DNA of 64,000 bases from Pseudomonas parafulva (GTDB lineage: Bacteria; Pseudomonadota; Gammaproteobacteria; Pseudomonadales; Pseudomonadaceae): NCBI RefSeq assembly GCF_000800255.1, contig NZ_CP009747.1, positions 4,588,001 through 4,652,000 on the forward strand, read 5' to 3'. The translations under genes were made by a program, and so were the position numbers. Of this stretch, positions 15,858 through 29,047 are shown piece by piece. The stretch's first letter is position 1, and every line of letters begins with the position of its first letter. The notes under the pieces were generated by a model that was not told the origin of the DNA, made no database searches, and saw only the letters and a program-made list of their open reading frames with translations.

Positions 15858-16877
15858 ATGCGCTGGTCAGTGCTCTCACGCTGGCAGGACGATGCTGCGC
15901 GTTCGCCAGTGTCCCGCGCGGCCACTGTGGGGCTTGGGGTGCTGTTGGTGCTGGCCGGCGGCTACTGGCTGCGTGTCCATGACACGCGCGCTGCTTATCG
16001 CCAGGGCTCGTTGCTCGAAGCGCAGCAGATGCAGGCACTGCAAGCGCGACAGTCCCTGGCAGAGGGGCTGGTCCCGGCCGAAGCGGCGTTGATTCAGGAG
16101 CAGCACACACTGCAGGAGGCGCGCTGGCGCTTGTCGGGTGGAGCGAGCATGAGCGACTTGCTCGATCAACTGGCGCTGACGGGGCGCTCCCACGGCCTGC
16201 TGTTCGAGCAACTCGATATCGGGCAAGAGGTCCAGGCTGTCGGGTACCGCCAGATTCCGCTGCAGATGCAGGTCAGCGGCAGCTATGCCGGGTTGCGCGC
16301 CTGGCTTGACGAATGGCTGCAGCAGGTGCGGTTGCTGCAAGTGGTGCGTGCGCAACTGGAGCCTGCAACAGGACGGCCCGGGCTGCTGCATCTGCACCTG
16401 CAAGTGCACGCGTTGGAGGCCGGCGAGGAGTTGCCGGCGCCGGCCTCGCTTGCCGATGAGCCGGCACGGCAGCGCGTCACAGCGCCGCTGCTTGACCCGT
16501 TCGCCCCATGGTCTACACGGCGCAGGGCGCAAGAAGGCTTGATCGGGGTGCCGCTGGAGCAGTTGGAGATGGTCGGCAGCCTGTCGCGCGCGGGTAGCAC
16601 GCACGCCTTGGTGCGCTGGGCCGGGCGGGTGTATCGGGTGGCTGAGGGGGATCACCTGGGGCGTGAAGAGGGCGAGGTGGTCAAGGTCGATCCGGATCAA
16701 GTCGAAATCAGGGAACGGTTGTTCAACGATGCAGCATGGCAGGAGCGCTCCAGCTATCTGACGTTGAGCCGTGGCAGCAGTGCAGGGAGCACGGATGATT
16801 GGACAAAACGCGGTGATCGGTCTGTGGGCGCTCTTGGCGTCGATGCAGGCACTGGCGACGACGGCCTACAAAGGTGA
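15858..16877 (+). CDS. PilO-PilP fusion protein
   Basis: The 339-residue protein joins two normally separate alignment proteins. Residues 1 to about 205 look like PilO: one membrane helix (about 20-40, VGLGVLLVLAGGYWLRVHD), a coiled coil, and a ferredoxin-like domain (QIPLQMQVSGSYAGLRAWLDE). From about 215 the PilP signature begins: PLLDPFAPW, then PLEQLEMVGSLSRAG, YRVAEGDHLGREEGEVV and ERLFNDAAWQERSSYLTL. No separate pilO or pilP exists and no PilP lipobox is needed, since PilO supplies the anchor. The last 27 codons overlap pilQ by 83 nt in another frame. A TTG at 15852 is an alternative start. Confidence 0.8.
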   Translation: MRWSVLSRWQDDAARSPVSRAATVGLGVLLVLAGGYWLRVHDTRAAYRQGSLLEAQQMQALQARQSLAEGLVPAEAALIQEQHTLQEARWRLSGGASMSDLLDQLALTGRSHGLLFEQLDIGQEVQAVGYRQIPLQMQVSGSYAGLRAWLDEWLQQVRLLQVVRAQLEPATGRPGLLHLHLQVHALEAGEELPAPASLADEPARQRVTAPLLDPFAPWSTRRRAQEGLIGVPLEQLEMVGSLSRAGSTHALVRWAGRVYRVAEGDHLGREEGEVVKVDPDQVEIRERLFNDAAWQERSSYLTLSRGSSAGSTDDWTKRGDRSVGALGVDAGTGDDGLQR

Positions 16878-18069
16878 GCCGCTGTCGCTGAACTTCCAGG
16901 ATGTGGAGGTGCGAGCGGTGCTGCAGGTGCTGGCCGACTATGCAGGGGTCAATCTGGTGGCCAGCGACACGGTCCAGGGCAACGTCACGCTGCGCTTGCA
17001 GGACGTACCCTGGGACCAGGCGCTGGACCTGGTGCTGCGCAGTCGCGGATTGGCCAGGCGCGAGCAGGGTAATGTACTGCTGATCGCCCCTGCCGCCGAG
17101 CTTGCCGAGCAAACGCGCGAGACGCAGGCTGACCGCCTGCTGGAGGCGCGGTCGCAGCCGCTGCAGCGCGCACTGCTGCCCGTTCACCATGCCGATGCGT
17201 CCGCGCTGGCACCGCTGTTGCTGGCCAGCCTGGCCCTCGATGACCCGGCGGATGCGCGCGCCACGCTGAGCGTGGATCCACGCACCAACACCCTCGTCGC
17301 CGTCCAGTCCGCCGGGCGGCTGGCCGAACTGCGGCAGTTGATCGCGCAGTTGGACGTGCCGGTGCGTCAGGTGATGATCGAGGCGCGCATCGTCGAGGCC
17401 AACGTCGACTACGAGAAGGTGCTTGGCGTACGCTGGGGCGCCAAACATGGCGGTTCGCCGGGACGCTCGGGCAGCGAACTGTTCGTCGATCTCGGCGCCT
17501 CGCCCGCCACGTCCGGCATCGGTCTAGGCTTGGTGGGCAGCAATGCGCTGCTCGACTTGCAGCTCAGCGCCATGGAAAAGAGCGGGAATGGCGAGATCAT
17601 CTCGCAGCCCAAGGTGGTCACGGCCGACAAGGAAACCGCACGCATCCTCAAGGGCACCGAGGTGCCGTACCAGCAGTCGAGCAAGAGTGGCGCCACCTCG
17701 GTGTCGTTCCGCGAGGCCTCGCTTTCATTGGAGGTCACCCCGCAAATCACCCCTGACGGCAAAGTCATCATGGCGGTGCGCGTGACCAAGGACGAGCCCG
17801 ACTACGCCAATGCCCTCAACGACGTGCCGCCGATTCGCAAGAACGAGGTCAACGCCAAGGTACGCGTGGCCGACGGTCAGACCATTGTGATTGGTGGCGT
17901 GTATTCGACGTCGAACAGCAATGTGGTCGACAAGGTGCCATTTCTTGGCGATCTGCCGTATGTTGGACGGCTGTTTCGACGCGATGCATTACAAGAGAAA
18001 AAATCCGAGCTGCTGGTCTTCCTGACTCCGCGTATCATGAATGACCAGGCGATTGCTGTGAGTCGTTGA
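16795..18069 (+). CDS. pilQ: Short PilQ/HofQ-like outer-membrane secretin
   Basis: Forms the outer-membrane ring of a type IV pilus or DNA-uptake machine. The 424 residues have a signal peptide (to about residue 22, ending MQALATTA), an STN/N0 domain ([26 protein letters not shown]), a secretin N1 domain (about 115-190), and the C-terminal secretin domain (about 240-415) with [19 protein letters not shown] and [19 protein letters not shown]. The N-terminal AMIN domains of a full PilQ (about 700 residues) are absent. GGGAG stands 6 nt before ATG 16795, inside the 3' end of the pilO-pilP gene. It is 4 nt from aroK. Confidence 0.88.
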   Translation: MIGQNAVIGLWALLASMQALATTAYKGEPLSLNFQDVEVRAVLQVLADYAGVNLVASDTVQGNVTLRLQDVPWDQALDLVLRSRGLARREQGNVLLIAPAAELAEQTRETQADRLLEARSQPLQRALLPVHHADASALAPLLLASLALDDPADARATLSVDPRTNTLVAVQSAGRLAELRQLIAQLDVPVRQVMIEARIVEANVDYEKVLGVRWGAKHGGSPGRSGSELFVDLGASPATSGIGLGLVGSNALLDLQLSAMEKSGNGEIISQPKVVTADKETARILKGTEVPYQQSSKSGATSVSFREASLSLEVTPQITPDGKVIMAVRVTKDEPDYANALNDVPPIRKNEVNAKVRVADGQTIVIGGVYSTSNSNVVDKVPFLGDLPYVGRLFRRDALQEKKSELLVFLTPRIMNDQAIAVSR

Positions 18070-18073
18070 TTCT

Positions 18074-18592
18074 GTGCGAAATTTGATACTTGTAGGGCCC
18101 ATGGGTGCCGGAAAGAGCACCATCGGGCGCCTGTTGGCCAAAGAGCTGCGTCTGCTGTTCAAGGATTCCGACAAGGAAATCGAACTGCGCACCGGCGCCA
18201 ACATCCCGTGGATCTTCGACAGGGAAGGCGAGCCGGGCTTTCGCGATCGCGAGCAGGCGATGATCGCCGAGTTGTGCGAACTCGACGGCGTGGTGGTCGC
18301 CACAGGCGGTGGCGCGGTGATGCGCGAGGCCAACCGTCGTGCCCTGCACCAAGGCGGCCGGGTCATCTACCTGCACGCCTCGGTCGAGCAGCAGGTGGGC
18401 CGTACCGCCCGTGATCGCAATCGCCCGCTGCTGCGCACGGCCAATCCTGAAGCCACGCTGCGCTCGCTGCTGGAGATGCGCGACCCGCTCTACCGCGAGA
18501 TCGCCGACCTGGTGGTGGAAACCGACGAACGGCCACCGCGCATGGTGGTGATCGACATTCTCGAGCGCCTGCAGCAGTTGCCGCCCCGCTGA
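18074..18592 (+). CDS. aroK: Shikimate kinase I
   Basis: Phosphorylates shikimate at the 3-hydroxyl in the chorismate pathway. The 172 residues show Walker [10 protein letters not shown] (8-16), the shikimate-binding segment [19 protein letters not shown], and the lid RDRNRPLL. The start is GTG at 18074, 4 nt after pilQ, with no good ribosome-binding site of its own, which suggests coupling to pilQ translation. Confidence 0.96.
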   Translation: MRNLILVGPMGAGKSTIGRLLAKELRLLFKDSDKEIELRTGANIPWIFDREGEPGFRDREQAMIAELCELDGVVVATGGGAVMREANRRALHQGGRVIYLHASVEQQVGRTARDRNRPLLRTANPEATLRSLLEMRDPLYREIADLVVETDERPPRMVVIDILERLQQLPPR

Positions 18593-18687
18593 GCCGGGAC
18601 TATTCTCGGCGACCAACGCCGGGTCGAGGTTGAACGTACGCGCAGGCCGCTCAGCCAAGGCCGCGCCCAAGCACATTGTGGGGATAC

Positions 18688-19803
18688 ATGCAGACACTGA
18701 AGGTCGATCTGGGCGAGCGCAGCTACCCGATCTACATTGGCGAGGGCCTGTTGGACCAGCCCGAGCTGCTGGCACCGCATATTGCCGGACGGCAGGTCGC
18801 CATCGTCTCCAACGAAACCGTCGCGCCGCTGTATCTCGAGCGCCTGAGCAAGACCCTTGGGGCTTGGTCGGTGCTGCCGGTGATACTGCCCGACGGCGAG
18901 GCCCACAAGAACTGGGAAACCCTGCAGTTAATCTTCGACGCCCTGCTCACCGCCCGGCATGATCGGCGCACCACGGTGGTGGCGCTCGGCGGCGGAGTGA
19001 TCGGTGACATGGCCGGCTTCGCTGCAGCCTGTTATCAGCGCGGCGTCGATTTCATCCAGGTGCCGACTACGCTGCTGTCCCAGGTGGACTCTTCGGTGGG
19101 TGGCAAGACCGGCATCAACCATCCGCTGGGCAAGAACATGGTCGGTGCGTTCTACCAGCCCAATGCAGTGCTCATCGACACCACCAGCCTGCGCACCTTG
19201 CCGGCCCGCGAGCTGTCGGCCGGGCTTGCCGAGGTCATCAAGTACGGTCTGATCTGCGACGAGCCGTTCCTCGGCTGGCTGGAAGACAACATGGTCGCGC
19301 TGCGCCAACTCGACTCGACAGCCCTCACCGAAGCCATTCGCCGCTCCTGCGCGGCCAAGGCGGCGGTCGTCGGTGCCGACGAACGCGAATCGGGCGTGCG
19401 TGCCACCCTGAACCTCGGCCACACCTTCGGCCACGCCATCGAAACCCACATGGGTTACGGGGTATGGTTGCATGGCGAGGCCGTCGCTGCCGGGACCGTG
19501 ATGGCCCTGGAGATGTCCATGCGCCTGGGCTGGATCGACCAGACGGCGCGTGATCGCGGAATTCGCCTGATGCAGGATGCAGGCCTGCCGGTGGTGCCTC
19601 CAGAGGAAATGACCCCGGCGCATTTCATGGAACATATGGCGGTCGACAAGAAGGTGCTCGACGGACGCCTGCGCCTGGTGCTGTTGCGCCAGTTGGGCGA
19701 AGCCGTGATCACCGACGACTATCCGAAAGAGATCCTTCAGGCCACGTTGGCGGCGGACTACCGCGCAATCGTGGCCCAGCGTGAGGTTGTGACAGGGCAA
19801 TGA
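18688..19803 (+). CDS. aroB: 3-Dehydroquinate synthase
   Basis: Second step of the shikimate pathway, converting DAHP to 3-dehydroquinate with NAD and a divalent metal. The 371 residues contain [11 protein letters not shown] (from 101), the active-site segment [14 protein letters not shown], and metal-ligand motifs [10 protein letters not shown] and [15 protein letters not shown] 18688 is preferred to the upstream in-frame ATG at 18676 because it gives the family N-terminus. It follows aroK by 95 nt and its TGA overlaps the damX ATG. Confidence 0.97.
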   Translation: MQTLKVDLGERSYPIYIGEGLLDQPELLAPHIAGRQVAIVSNETVAPLYLERLSKTLGAWSVLPVILPDGEAHKNWETLQLIFDALLTARHDRRTTVVALGGGVIGDMAGFAAACYQRGVDFIQVPTTLLSQVDSSVGGKTGINHPLGKNMVGAFYQPNAVLIDTTSLRTLPARELSAGLAEVIKYGLICDEPFLGWLEDNMVALRQLDSTALTEAIRRSCAAKAAVVGADERESGVRATLNLGHTFGHAIETHMGYGVWLHGEAVAAGTVMALEMSMRLGWIDQTARDRGIRLMQDAGLPVVPPEEMTPAHFMEHMAVDKKVLDGRLRLVLLRQLGEAVITDDYPKEILQATLAADYRAIVAQREVVTGQ

Positions 19804-21425
19804 CCAGTTTGCATGCCGATGAGGCGTTTCTCGACCACTACCAGTTGAGCCACGATCCGTTCGCGCCGCGTGTGCCCGGCTTCAAGTTCTTTCCTGCCCA
19901 GCGCAAGCCGGTGCTGGGTCAGTTGCATCATCTGGCACGCTACAGCCACCTGATGCTGGTGGTGACCGGTCCCCATGGCAGCGGCAAGACCTTGCTGCGC
20001 CAGGCACTGGTCGCCAGCACCAACAAGCAGTCGGTGCAGAGCGTGGTGGTATCGGCGCGCGGCGCCAGCGATGCCGCCGGTGTGCTCGGCCAAGTGGCCC
20101 AGGCGCTGGGCGTCGCGCAGCCGCAGGTACAGGCCATTCTTTCCCAGGTCGTGCAGTTGGCGCTGACCGGGCAAGAGGTGTATCTGCTGGTAGACGATGC
20201 GGAACAACTCGAAGAGTCAGCACTCCAAGCGTTGCTGGAACTGGCGGCCGGCGTTGCGGAAGGACGCCCGCATGTATTCCTGTTCGGCGAGCCTTCGCTG
20301 ATTGCCGGGTTGGACGAGCTCAGTGCCGAGGAAGAACGCTTCCACATCATCGAGCTCGCCCCCTACAGCGAAGAGGAAACCCGCGAGTACCTGGAGCAAC
20401 GCCTTGAAGGTGCTGGCCGGGGGCTGGACCTGTTCAGCGCCGAGCAGATCGCCGATATCCACGAAAACTCCGACGGTTGGCCGGGCAACATCAATCAGGT
20501 GGCCCGCGATACCTTGATCGAAGCCATGATCGCCACTCGCAGTACCGAGAAGCGACCATCCATGGGGTTCAAAATGCCTAAGAAACACGTGCTCGCACTG
20601 TCTGCTGTGGTTGTGGTCGCCGTTGCGGCGGCGGTCCTGATGCCCAAGAAAAGCGACAAGGCGCCAGCCGAGGCGCCTGCCGCCCAAGCTCAGTTGCCAC
20701 TGGGTCAGGGCCAGTCGGGCAATGGCGGTCCGACGGTGGAGTTCTCCGGTTCGTCGCAACCGATGCCGCTGCCGCTGGTCGGTCAGTCGCAGCCGGTGAT
20801 GCGTGAGCCGCTGGCCCAGGCGGCCGGTATGGGGGATGGTGAGGAGGGGGGGCCAGCGGGCAACACCGCACTGCAGCCGTCCGCGCCTTCGGCCGCGGTG
20901 CCGCCGACCGTCACCACCACTGCACCGCCACAAGGTGTCGCTGCAGGTCCGGCGCCGACGCCGGCCCAGCCGGTTGTCAGCGCACCGAGCCAGCCGGCTG
21001 CCGCCGCGCAGAAACCGGCTGCCACGCAGCCGGCGAAAACCGCCACCCCTGCCAGCAAGCCGGCTGCGGCGCCGACCCAGGTCGCCACGGCGAAGCCGGC
21101 GGCCAAAGCGGTCGAGAAGTCGACCGGCGGTGCGGGTAACAGCAGTTGGTACAGCGGCCAGAAGGCCGGCAACTACGTGGTCCAGGTATTCGGCACCAGC
21201 AATGAGTCGGCGGCCCAGTCGTTCGTCCGCGAGCAGGGCGGCGAGTACCGCTACTTCAAGAAAAACCTGCAGGGCAAACCCCTCTACGTGGTTACCTACG
21301 GCAATTTCGCCAGCCGCGACGCGGCAGCGGCTGCAATCAAGAACTTGCCAGCGAAGGTCCAGGCTGGTAAACCTTGGCCTCGTACCGTCGGCAGCGTTCA
21401 ACAAGAGCTGGCCACGGCCCGCTGA
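19800..21425 (+). CDS. damX: DamX-like division protein: ExeA-type ATPase plus SPOR domain
   Basis: The 541-residue inner-membrane protein has an N-terminal AAA/ExeA-like ATPase (Walker A GPHGSGKT at 57-64; Walker B-like [12 protein letters not shown] at about 127-138). A single membrane helix lies near residue 261-280 ([19 protein letters not shown]). A roughly 180-residue Pro/Ala/Gln-rich periplasmic linker leads to a C-terminal SPOR domain from about 462 ([18 protein letters not shown]). SPOR domains direct septal localisation. The start overlaps the aroB stop by 4 nt. The aroK-aroB-damX order is conserved in gammaproteobacteria. Confidence 0.9.
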   Translation: MTSLHADEAFLDHYQLSHDPFAPRVPGFKFFPAQRKPVLGQLHHLARYSHLMLVVTGPHGSGKTLLRQALVASTNKQSVQSVVVSARGASDAAGVLGQVAQALGVAQPQVQAILSQVVQLALTGQEVYLLVDDAEQLEESALQALLELAAGVAEGRPHVFLFGEPSLIAGLDELSAEEERFHIIELAPYSEEETREYLEQRLEGAGRGLDLFSAEQIADIHENSDGWPGNINQVARDTLIEAMIATRSTEKRPSMGFKMPKKHVLALSAVVVVAVAAAVLMPKKSDKAPAEAPAAQAQLPLGQGQSGNGGPTVEFSGSSQPMPLPLVGQSQPVMREPLAQAAGMGDGEEGGPAGNTALQPSAPSAAVPPTVTTTAPPQGVAAGPAPTPAQPVVSAPSQPAAAAQKPAATQPAKTATPASKPAAAPTQVATAKPAAKAVEKSTGGAGNSSWYSGQKAGNYVVQVFGTSNESAAQSFVREQGGEYRYFKKNLQGKPLYVVTYGNFASRDAAAAAIKNLPAKVQAGKPWPRTVGSVQQELATAR

Positions 21426-21483
21426 TCCTTCCGGGCGGCACCACCCCGCCGCCCAGTTGCTGAGCGAATCCCGGAATCTCGAT

Positions 21484-21514
21484 AGCCTGCTGTGCACGAG
21501 CGCGGCAGGCTTTC
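21484..21514 (+). terminator. Possible terminator after damX
   Basis: AGCCTGC (21484-21490) pairs with GCAGGCT (21505-21511) around 14 nt, followed by a short TTT. Modest T-run, so efficiency is doubtful. Confidence 0.45.
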
Positions 21515-21796
21515 GTGTCCCAGACTGCCGGCCACAAGCCTGATTGCAGTCACCGCTGAAACGCTTCAGACTCAAGTCCACCCGCCTACACGGTGAGTGA
21601 CGCAAAAACATTCAAAATTGCGACATAAACTTTCAACGATTCGTCGTTATTGTTTGTGGGCGGCTTCGTCGCTGTGCAACAATGGTTTCCCATTGCCCCC
21701 GCAAAAAAGCTGGCATTCGATCGGCGTGGATGGTAAGTGGTTGTACTAAAAAGAGATTTGCCTTGGTTGAGAGGCGAACCTGGTGAGAATGTGTCT
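21515..21796 (+). other. gltB upstream region, no gene seen
   Basis: About 280 nt without a credible ORF, noticeably richer in A and T around 21600-21660 than its surroundings, as expected for a promoter region. A short inverted repeat CAATGG-TTTC-CCATTG lies at 21680-21695. I could not identify a convincing -35/-10 pair or a named operator. Confidence 0.4.
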
Positions 21797-24700
21797 ATGA
21801 AAACAGGTCTGTACCATCCCGAAGAATTCAAGGACAACTGTGGTTTTGGCCTGATCGCCCATATGACGGGCGAGCCGAGCCACCACCTCCTGCAAACTGC
21901 CGTCGAGGCCCTGACCTGCATGACCCACCGCGGTGGGATCAACGCAGACGGCAAGACCGGTGACGGTTGTGGCCTGCTGATGCAGAAGCCCGATCAGTTC
22001 CTGCGCGCCGTGGCCCGGGAACACTTCGCCGTCGAGCTGCCCAAGCAGTACGCGGTCGGCATGGTGTTCTTCAATCAGGACCCGGTGAAAGCCGAGGCCG
22101 CGCGGGCCAACATGAACCGCGAGATCACCCAGGCTGGCCTGCAACTGATCGGTTGGCGCAAGGTGCCGATCGATACCCGCGTGCTCGGTCGCCTGGCCCT
22201 GGAGCGCCTGCCGCAGATCGAGCAGGTGTTCATCGGCGGCGAAGGCCTGACCGACCAGGAAATGGCCATCAAGCTGTTCAGTGCCCGTCGCCGCTCGTCC
22301 GTGGCCAATGCCCACGACGCCGACCACTACATCTGCAGCTTCTCGCACAAGACCATCATCTACAAAGGTCTGATGATGCCGGCGGACCTCACCGCCTTCT
22401 ATCCAGACCTCGGCGACGAGCGCCTGAAGACCGCGATCTGCGTGTTCCACCAGCGTTTCTCCACCAACACCTTGCCCAAGTGGCCGCTGGCGCAGCCGTT
22501 CCGCTTCCTCGCCCACAACGGCGAAATCAACACCATCACCGGCAACCGCAACTGGGCCATGGCCCGGCGCACCAAGTTCGCCAACGACCTGATCCCGGAC
22601 CTGGAAGAGCTCGGCCCGCTGGTCAACCGGGTCGGCTCCGACTCCTCGAGCATGGACAACATGCTCGAGCTGATGGTTACCGGTGGTATCGACCTGTTCC
22701 GCGGTGTGCGCATGCTGGTGCCGCCGGCCTGGCAGAACGTCGAAACCATGGACGCCGACCTGCGCGCCTTCTACGAATACAACTCCATGCACATGGAGCC
22801 GTGGGACGGTCCGGCCGGCATCGTCATGACCGAAGGCCGCCACGCGGTGTGCCTGCTCGACCGCAATGGCCTGCGCCCGGCGCGCTGGGTGACCACCCGC
22901 AACGGCTACATCACCCTGGCCTCGGAAATCGGCGTGTGGAACTACCAGCCGGAGGACGTCATCGCCAAAGGTCGTGTCGGCCCGGGGCAGATCTTCGCCG
23001 TGGACACCGAGACCGGCCAGATCCTCGATACCGACGCCATCGACAATCGCCTCAAGTCGCGCCATCCCTACAAGCGCTGGCTGCGTCAGCACGCCACCCG
23101 TATCCAGGCGACCCTGAGCGACGACCAGGGCGTGGCCAGCTACGACGCCGACCAGCTCAAGCAGTACATGAAGATGTTCCAGGTCACCTTCGAGGAGCGT
23201 GACCAGGTGCTGCGTCCGCTCGGCGAGCAGGGCCAGGAAGCGGTCGGCTCGATGGGCGACGACACGCCGATGGCCGTGCTCTCCCAGCGCGTCCGCTCGC
23301 CGTACGACTTCTTCCGCCAGCAGTTCGCCCAGGTGACCAACCCGCCGATCGATCCGCTGCGCGAAGCGATCGTGATGTCCCTGGAAATCTGCCTGGGTGC
23401 CGAGCGCAACATCTTCCAGGAATCCCCCGAGCACGCGTCGCGGGTGATCCTCAGCTCGCCGGTGATCTCGCCAGCCAAGTGGCGCTCGCTGATGAACCTG
23501 GAGCGCGAGGGCTTCGACCGTCAGTTGATCGACCTCAACTACGAGCAGGGCCTGGGCTTGGAAGCGGCCATTCGCAACATCGCCGACCAGGCCGAAGAAG
23601 CGGTGCGCAGCGGCAAGACGCAACTGGTGCTGAGCGACCGTTTCATCGCCCCAGGCAAGTTGCCCGTGCATGCTTCGCTGGCTGTCGGGGCGGTTCACCA
23701 CCGCCTGACCGAACAAGGCCTGCGCTGCGACAGCAACATCCTGGTGGAGACCGCCACCGCCCGTGACCCGCACCACTTCGCCGTGCTGCTGGGCTTCGGT
23801 GCCTCGGCCGTCTACCCGTACCTGGCGTACGAAGTGCTGGCCGACCTGATTCGTACCGGCGAAGTGCTGGGCGATCTGGACGAAGTGTTCAAGTACTACC
23901 GCAAGGGCATTTCCAAAGGCCTGCTGAAGATCCTCTCGAAGATGGGCATCTCCACCGTCGCCTCGTACCGTGGCGCCCAGTTGTTCGAAGCCGTGGGGCT
24001 GTCGGACGAGGTGGTCGGCCTGAGCTTCAAGGGCGTGTCCAGCCGCATCAAAGGTGCGCGCTTCGAGGATTTGGAGAGCGACCAGAAGCTGCTGGCGGCC
24101 GAAGCCTGGAGCGCGCGCAAGCCGATCCAGCAAGGTGGCCTGCTCAAGTTCGTGCATGGCGGCGAGTACCACGCCTACAACCCGGACGTGGTCAACACCC
24201 TGCAGGCCGCCGTGCAGCAAGGCGATTACAGCAAGTTCAAGGAGTACACCGCGCTGGTCGACCAGCGTCCGGTGTCGATGCTGCGTGACCTGCTCAAGGT
24301 CAAGGTGGCCGATCAGGCCCTGGCGCTGGAGCAGGTGGAGCCGGTCGAGGCCATCCTCAAGCGCTTCGACTCCGCCGGCATCTCCCTCGGTGCGCTGTCG
24401 CCGGAGGCCCACGAGGCCCTGGCCGAGGCCATGAACCGCCTGGGCGCGCGCTCCAACTCCGGCGAGGGCGGCGAAGATCCGGCCCGCTACGGCACGCTCA
24501 AGAGCTCGAAGATCAAGCAGGTGGCCACCGGCCGCTTTGGCGTGACCCCGGAGTACCTGGTCAACGCCGAAGTGCTGCAGATCAAAGTGGCCCAAGGCGC
24601 CAAGCCGGGCGAGGGCGGCCAGTTGCCTGGCGGCAAGGTCAACGGCCTGATCGCCAAGCTGCGCTATGCCGTGCCCGGCGTCACCTTGATCTCGCCACCG

Positions 24701-26242
24701 CCGCACCACGACATCTACTCCATCGAAGACCTCGCGCAGTTGATCTACGACCTCAAGCAGGTCAATCCACAAGCGCTGGTGTCGGTGAAGCTGGTGGCCG
24801 AGGCGGGTGTCGGTACCATCGCGGCAGGCGTGGCCAAGGCCTATGCCGACCTGATCACCATTTCCGGCTACGACGGTGGCACCGGCGCCTCGCCGCTGAC
24901 CTCGATCAAGTACGCGGGCGCACCCTGGGAACTGGGCCTGGCCGAGACCCACCAGACCCTGCGCGGCAACGACCTGCGCGGCAAGGTGCGGGTGCAGACC
25001 GACGGTGGCCTGAAAACCGGCCTGGACGTGATCAAGGCCGCCATCCTCGGCGCCGAGAGCTTCGGCTTCGGCACCGCGCCGATGATCGCCCTGGGCTGCA
25101 AGTACCTGCGTATCTGTCACCTGAACAACTGCGCCACCGGCGTGGCCACCCAGAACGACAAGCTGCGCAAGGACCACTACATCGGCACCGTCGACATGGT
25201 GATCAACTTCTTCACCTTCGTCGCCGAAGAGACCCGCGAGTGGCTGGCCAAGCTGGGCGTGAGCAGCCTCGGCGAGCTGATCGGGCGTACCGACCTGCTC
25301 GACGTGCTGCCAGGTGACACCGAGCGCCAACAGCACCTGGACCTCACGCCACTGCTGGGCAGCTCGCACATTCCGGCCGACAAGCCGCAGTTCTGCGAAG
25401 TGGACCGCAACCCGCCGTTCGACAAAGGCGAGTTGGCCGAGCGCATGGTCGACATGGCCCTGCCGTCGATCCGTGACCAGGCCGGTGGCGAGTTCGCCCT
25501 CGACATCTGCAACTGCGACCGCTCCATCGGCGCGCGCATCTCCGGTGAGATCGCCAAGCTCTACGGCAACCAGGGCATGGCGGCCACGCCGGTCACCTTC
25601 CGCTTCAAGGGCACCGCAGGGCAGAGTTTCGGCGTGTGGAACGCCGGTGGCCTGAACATGCACCTGGAAGGCGATGCCAACGACTACGTCGGCAAAGGCA
25701 TGACCGGTGGCAAGCTGACCATCGTACCGCCGGCGGGCAGTCCGTTCGAAACCCAGCACAGCGCCATCGTCGGCAACACCTGCCTGTACGGCGCCACTGG
25801 CGGCAAGCTGTTCGCCGCTGGCACCGCAGGTGAGCGCTTCGCGGTGCGTAACTCCGGCGCCCACGCTGTGGTCGAGGGCACGGGCGATCATTGCTGCGAA
25901 TACATGACCGGTGGCTTTGTCTGCGTCCTGGGCAAGACCGGTTACAACTTCGGCTCCGGCATGACGGGCGGCTTCGCCTACGTGCTCGACCTGGACAACA
26001 CTTTCGTCGACAAACTCAACCACGAGCTGGTGGAAATCCAGCGCATCAGTGGTGAGGCGATGGAGGCCTATCGCAGCCATCTGGCGCGTGTCCTGGGCGA
26101 ATACGTGGACGAGACCGGCAGCGAGTGGGGGCGTGAGCTCTCCGAGAACCTGGACGACTACGTGCGGCGCTTCTGGTTGGTCAAGCCCAAGGCGGCCAAC
26201 CTCAAGCAACTGCTGTCCAGCACCCGCGCCAACCCGCAGTAA
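21797..26242 (+). CDS. gltB: Glutamate synthase (NADPH) large subunit
   Basis: Makes two glutamates from glutamine and 2-oxoglutarate. The 1481 residues begin with a short propeptide removed before Cys15 ([11 protein letters not shown]), the nucleophile of the class II glutaminase domain. A central domain, the FMN-binding synthase domain (about 800-1180) and the C-terminal GxGxG beta-helix domain (from about 1230) follow. The 3Fe-4S cluster ligands are Cys1101, Cys1107 and Cys1112 ([12 protein letters not shown]). ATG 21797 gives the known mature arrangement, whereas an upstream in-frame start would lengthen the propeptide. It is followed by gltD after a repeat-containing gap. Confidence 0.98.
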   Translation: MKTGLYHPEEFKDNCGFGLIAHMTGEPSHHLLQTAVEALTCMTHRGGINADGKTGDGCGLLMQKPDQFLRAVAREHFAVELPKQYAVGMVFFNQDPVKAEAARANMNREITQAGLQLIGWRKVPIDTRVLGRLALERLPQIEQVFIGGEGLTDQEMAIKLFSARRRSSVANAHDADHYICSFSHKTIIYKGLMMPADLTAFYPDLGDERLKTAICVFHQRFSTNTLPKWPLAQPFRFLAHNGEINTITGNRNWAMARRTKFANDLIPDLEELGPLVNRVGSDSSSMDNMLELMVTGGIDLFRGVRMLVPPAWQNVETMDADLRAFYEYNSMHMEPWDGPAGIVMTEGRHAVCLLDRNGLRPARWVTTRNGYITLASEIGVWNYQPEDVIAKGRVGPGQIFAVDTETGQILDTDAIDNRLKSRHPYKRWLRQHATRIQATLSDDQGVASYDADQLKQYMKMFQVTFEERDQVLRPLGEQGQEAVGSMGDDTPMAVLSQRVRSPYDFFRQQFAQVTNPPIDPLREAIVMSLEICLGAERNIFQESPEHASRVILSSPVISPAKWRSLMNLEREGFDRQLIDLNYEQGLGLEAAIRNIADQAEEAVRSGKTQLVLSDRFIAPGKLPVHASLAVGAVHHRLTEQGLRCDSNILVETATARDPHHFAVLLGFGASAVYPYLAYEVLADLIRTGEVLGDLDEVFKYYRKGISKGLLKILSKMGISTVASYRGAQLFEAVGLSDEVVGLSFKGVSSRIKGARFEDLESDQKLLAAEAWSARKPIQQGGLLKFVHGGEYHAYNPDVVNTLQAAVQQGDYSKFKEYTALVDQRPVSMLRDLLKVKVADQALALEQVEPVEAILKRFDSAGISLGALSPEAHEALAEAMNRLGARSNSGEGGEDPARYGTLKSSKIKQVATGRFGVTPEYLVNAEVLQIKVAQGAKPGEGGQLPGGKVNGLIAKLRYAVPGVTLISPPPHHDIYSIEDLAQLIYDLKQVNPQALVSVKLVAEAGVGTIAAGVAKAYADLITISGYDGGTGASPLTSIKYAGAPWELGLAETHQTLRGNDLRGKVRVQTDGGLKTGLDVIKAAILGAESFGFGTAPMIALGCKYLRICHLNNCATGVATQNDKLRKDHYIGTVDMVINFFTFVAEETREWLAKLGVSSLGELIGRTDLLDVLPGDTERQQHLDLTPLLGSSHIPADKPQFCEVDRNPPFDKGELAERMVDMALPSIRDQAGGEFALDICNCDRSIGARISGEIAKLYGNQGMAATPVTFRFKGTAGQSFGVWNAGGLNMHLEGDANDYVGKGMTGGKLTIVPPAGSPFETQHSAIVGNTCLYGATGGKLFAAGTAGERFAVRNSGAHAVVEGTGDHCCEYMTGGFVCVLGKTGYNFGSGMTGGFAYVLDLDNTFVDKLNHELVEIQRISGEAMEAYRSHLARVLGEYVDETGSEWGRELSENLDDYVRRFWLVKPKAANLKQLLSSTRANPQ

Positions 26243-27783
<1,541 letters not shown>

Positions 27784-27788
27784 TCGAG

Positions 27789-27818
27789 CGCCGGGGTCGC
27801 CACTCGACCCCGGCGTTA
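27789..27818 (+). terminator. Hairpin after gltD
   Basis: CGCCGGGGTCG, loop CCACT, CGACCCCGGCG, followed by TTATC rather than a long T-run. An 11-bp perfect stem just after the stop. Confidence 0.6.
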
Positions 27819-27932
27819 TCCCGCCCGACAATCCTTGACCCACGGCACCCAATAGACAAAAGCCATGGCCGCAGCCGTGCCTTTTGCGCTGGCGTCTGAG
27901 AAAATGCCCGCACTTTTTTGCTGGATGCCGAC

Positions 27933-28997
27933 ATGACTGCCCTGAAGAACGATCGTTTCCTGCGTGCATTGCTCAAGCAGCCTGTAGACGTCACCCCGGT
28001 GTGGATGATGCGCCAGGCCGGCCGCTACCTGCCGGAGTACCGCGCCAGCCGTGCCAACGCCGGCGACTTCATGAGCCTGTGCAAGAACCCGCAGTTCGCC
28101 TGCGAGGTGACGCTCCAGCCGCTGGACCGCTACCCGCTCGACGCCGCGATCCTGTTCTCCGACATCCTCACCATCCCCGACGCCATGGGCCAGGGCCTGT
28201 ATTTCGAGACCGGCGAAGGTCCGCGCTTCAAGAAGGTCGTCAGCACGGCGGCCGATATCGAAGCCCTGCCCATTCCCGATGCGCACAAGGACTTGGGCTA
28301 CGTGATGGATGCGGTCAGCACCATCCGCCGCGAACTGAACGGCCGCGTGCCGCTGATCGGGTTCTCCGGCAGCCCCTGGACCCTGGCCACCTACATGATC
28401 GAAGGCGGCTCGTCGAAAGACTTCCGCAAGACCAAGGCCATGCTCTACGACCAGCCCGAGGCCATGCACTTGCTGCTGGACAAGCTGGCCCAGTCGGTCA
28501 CCGCCTACCTCAACGGCCAGATCCAGGCCGGCGCCCAGGCGGTGCAGATCTTCGACACCTGGGGCGGCGCGCTGTCGGCGTCGGCCTACCAGACCTTCTC
28601 CTTGGCCTACATGCGCAAGATCGTCAGCGGCCTGATCCGCGAGCACGAAGGCCGCAAGGTGCCGGTGATCCTGTTCACCAAGAATGGCGGGCTATGGCTG
28701 GACAGCATCGCCGAAGCCGGCGCCGACGCGCTGGGCCTGGACTGGACCTGCGATATCGGCGACGCCCGTCGCCGTGTGGGCGACCGCGTGGCGCTGCAAG
28801 GCAACATGGACCCGACGGTGCTGTACGCCAAGCCGGAGGCGATCCGCCAGGAAGTCGCGCGCATCCTGGCCAGCTACGGCCATGGCAGCGGCCACGTCTT
28901 CAACCTCGGCCACGGCATCACCCCGGAAGTCGATCCCGAGCACGCGGGCGTGTTCATCAATGCCGTGCACGAGTTTTCGGCGCAGTACCACGGCTGA
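27933..28997 (+). CDS. hemE: Uroporphyrinogen decarboxylase
   Basis: Converts uroporphyrinogen III to coproporphyrinogen III in haem synthesis. The 354 residues show the N-terminal signature [15 protein letters not shown], the active-site [10 protein letters not shown], and [17 protein letters not shown] (second signature). The C-terminal [15 protein letters not shown] is also characteristic. ATG 27933 gives the family start [12 protein letters not shown]. It is separated from gltD by a hairpin and followed by a strong terminator. Confidence 0.98.
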   Translation: MTALKNDRFLRALLKQPVDVTPVWMMRQAGRYLPEYRASRANAGDFMSLCKNPQFACEVTLQPLDRYPLDAAILFSDILTIPDAMGQGLYFETGEGPRFKKVVSTAADIEALPIPDAHKDLGYVMDAVSTIRRELNGRVPLIGFSGSPWTLATYMIEGGSSKDFRKTKAMLYDQPEAMHLLLDKLAQSVTAYLNGQIQAGAQAVQIFDTWGGALSASAYQTFSLAYMRKIVSGLIREHEGRKVPVILFTKNGGLWLDSIAEAGADALGLDWTCDIGDARRRVGDRVALQGNMDPTVLYAKPEAIRQEVARILASYGHGSGHVFNLGHGITPEVDPEHAGVFINAVHEFSAQYHG

Positions 28998-29017
28998 GTC
29001 CGCTTCACGCCTCACCC

Positions 29018-29043
29018 AGCCCGGCCATGTGCCGGGCTTTTTG
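29018..29043 (+). terminator. Intrinsic terminator of hemE
   Basis: AGCCCGGC, loop CATGT, GCCGGGCT, then TTTTTG. Confidence 0.9.
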
Positions 29044-29047
29044 TGAC

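Noticed and set aside
15858..16877. Frameshift or assembly error merging pilO and pilP
   Set aside because: The frame is continuous with intact domains on both sides and tight coupling to pilN, as expected for a real fused gene.
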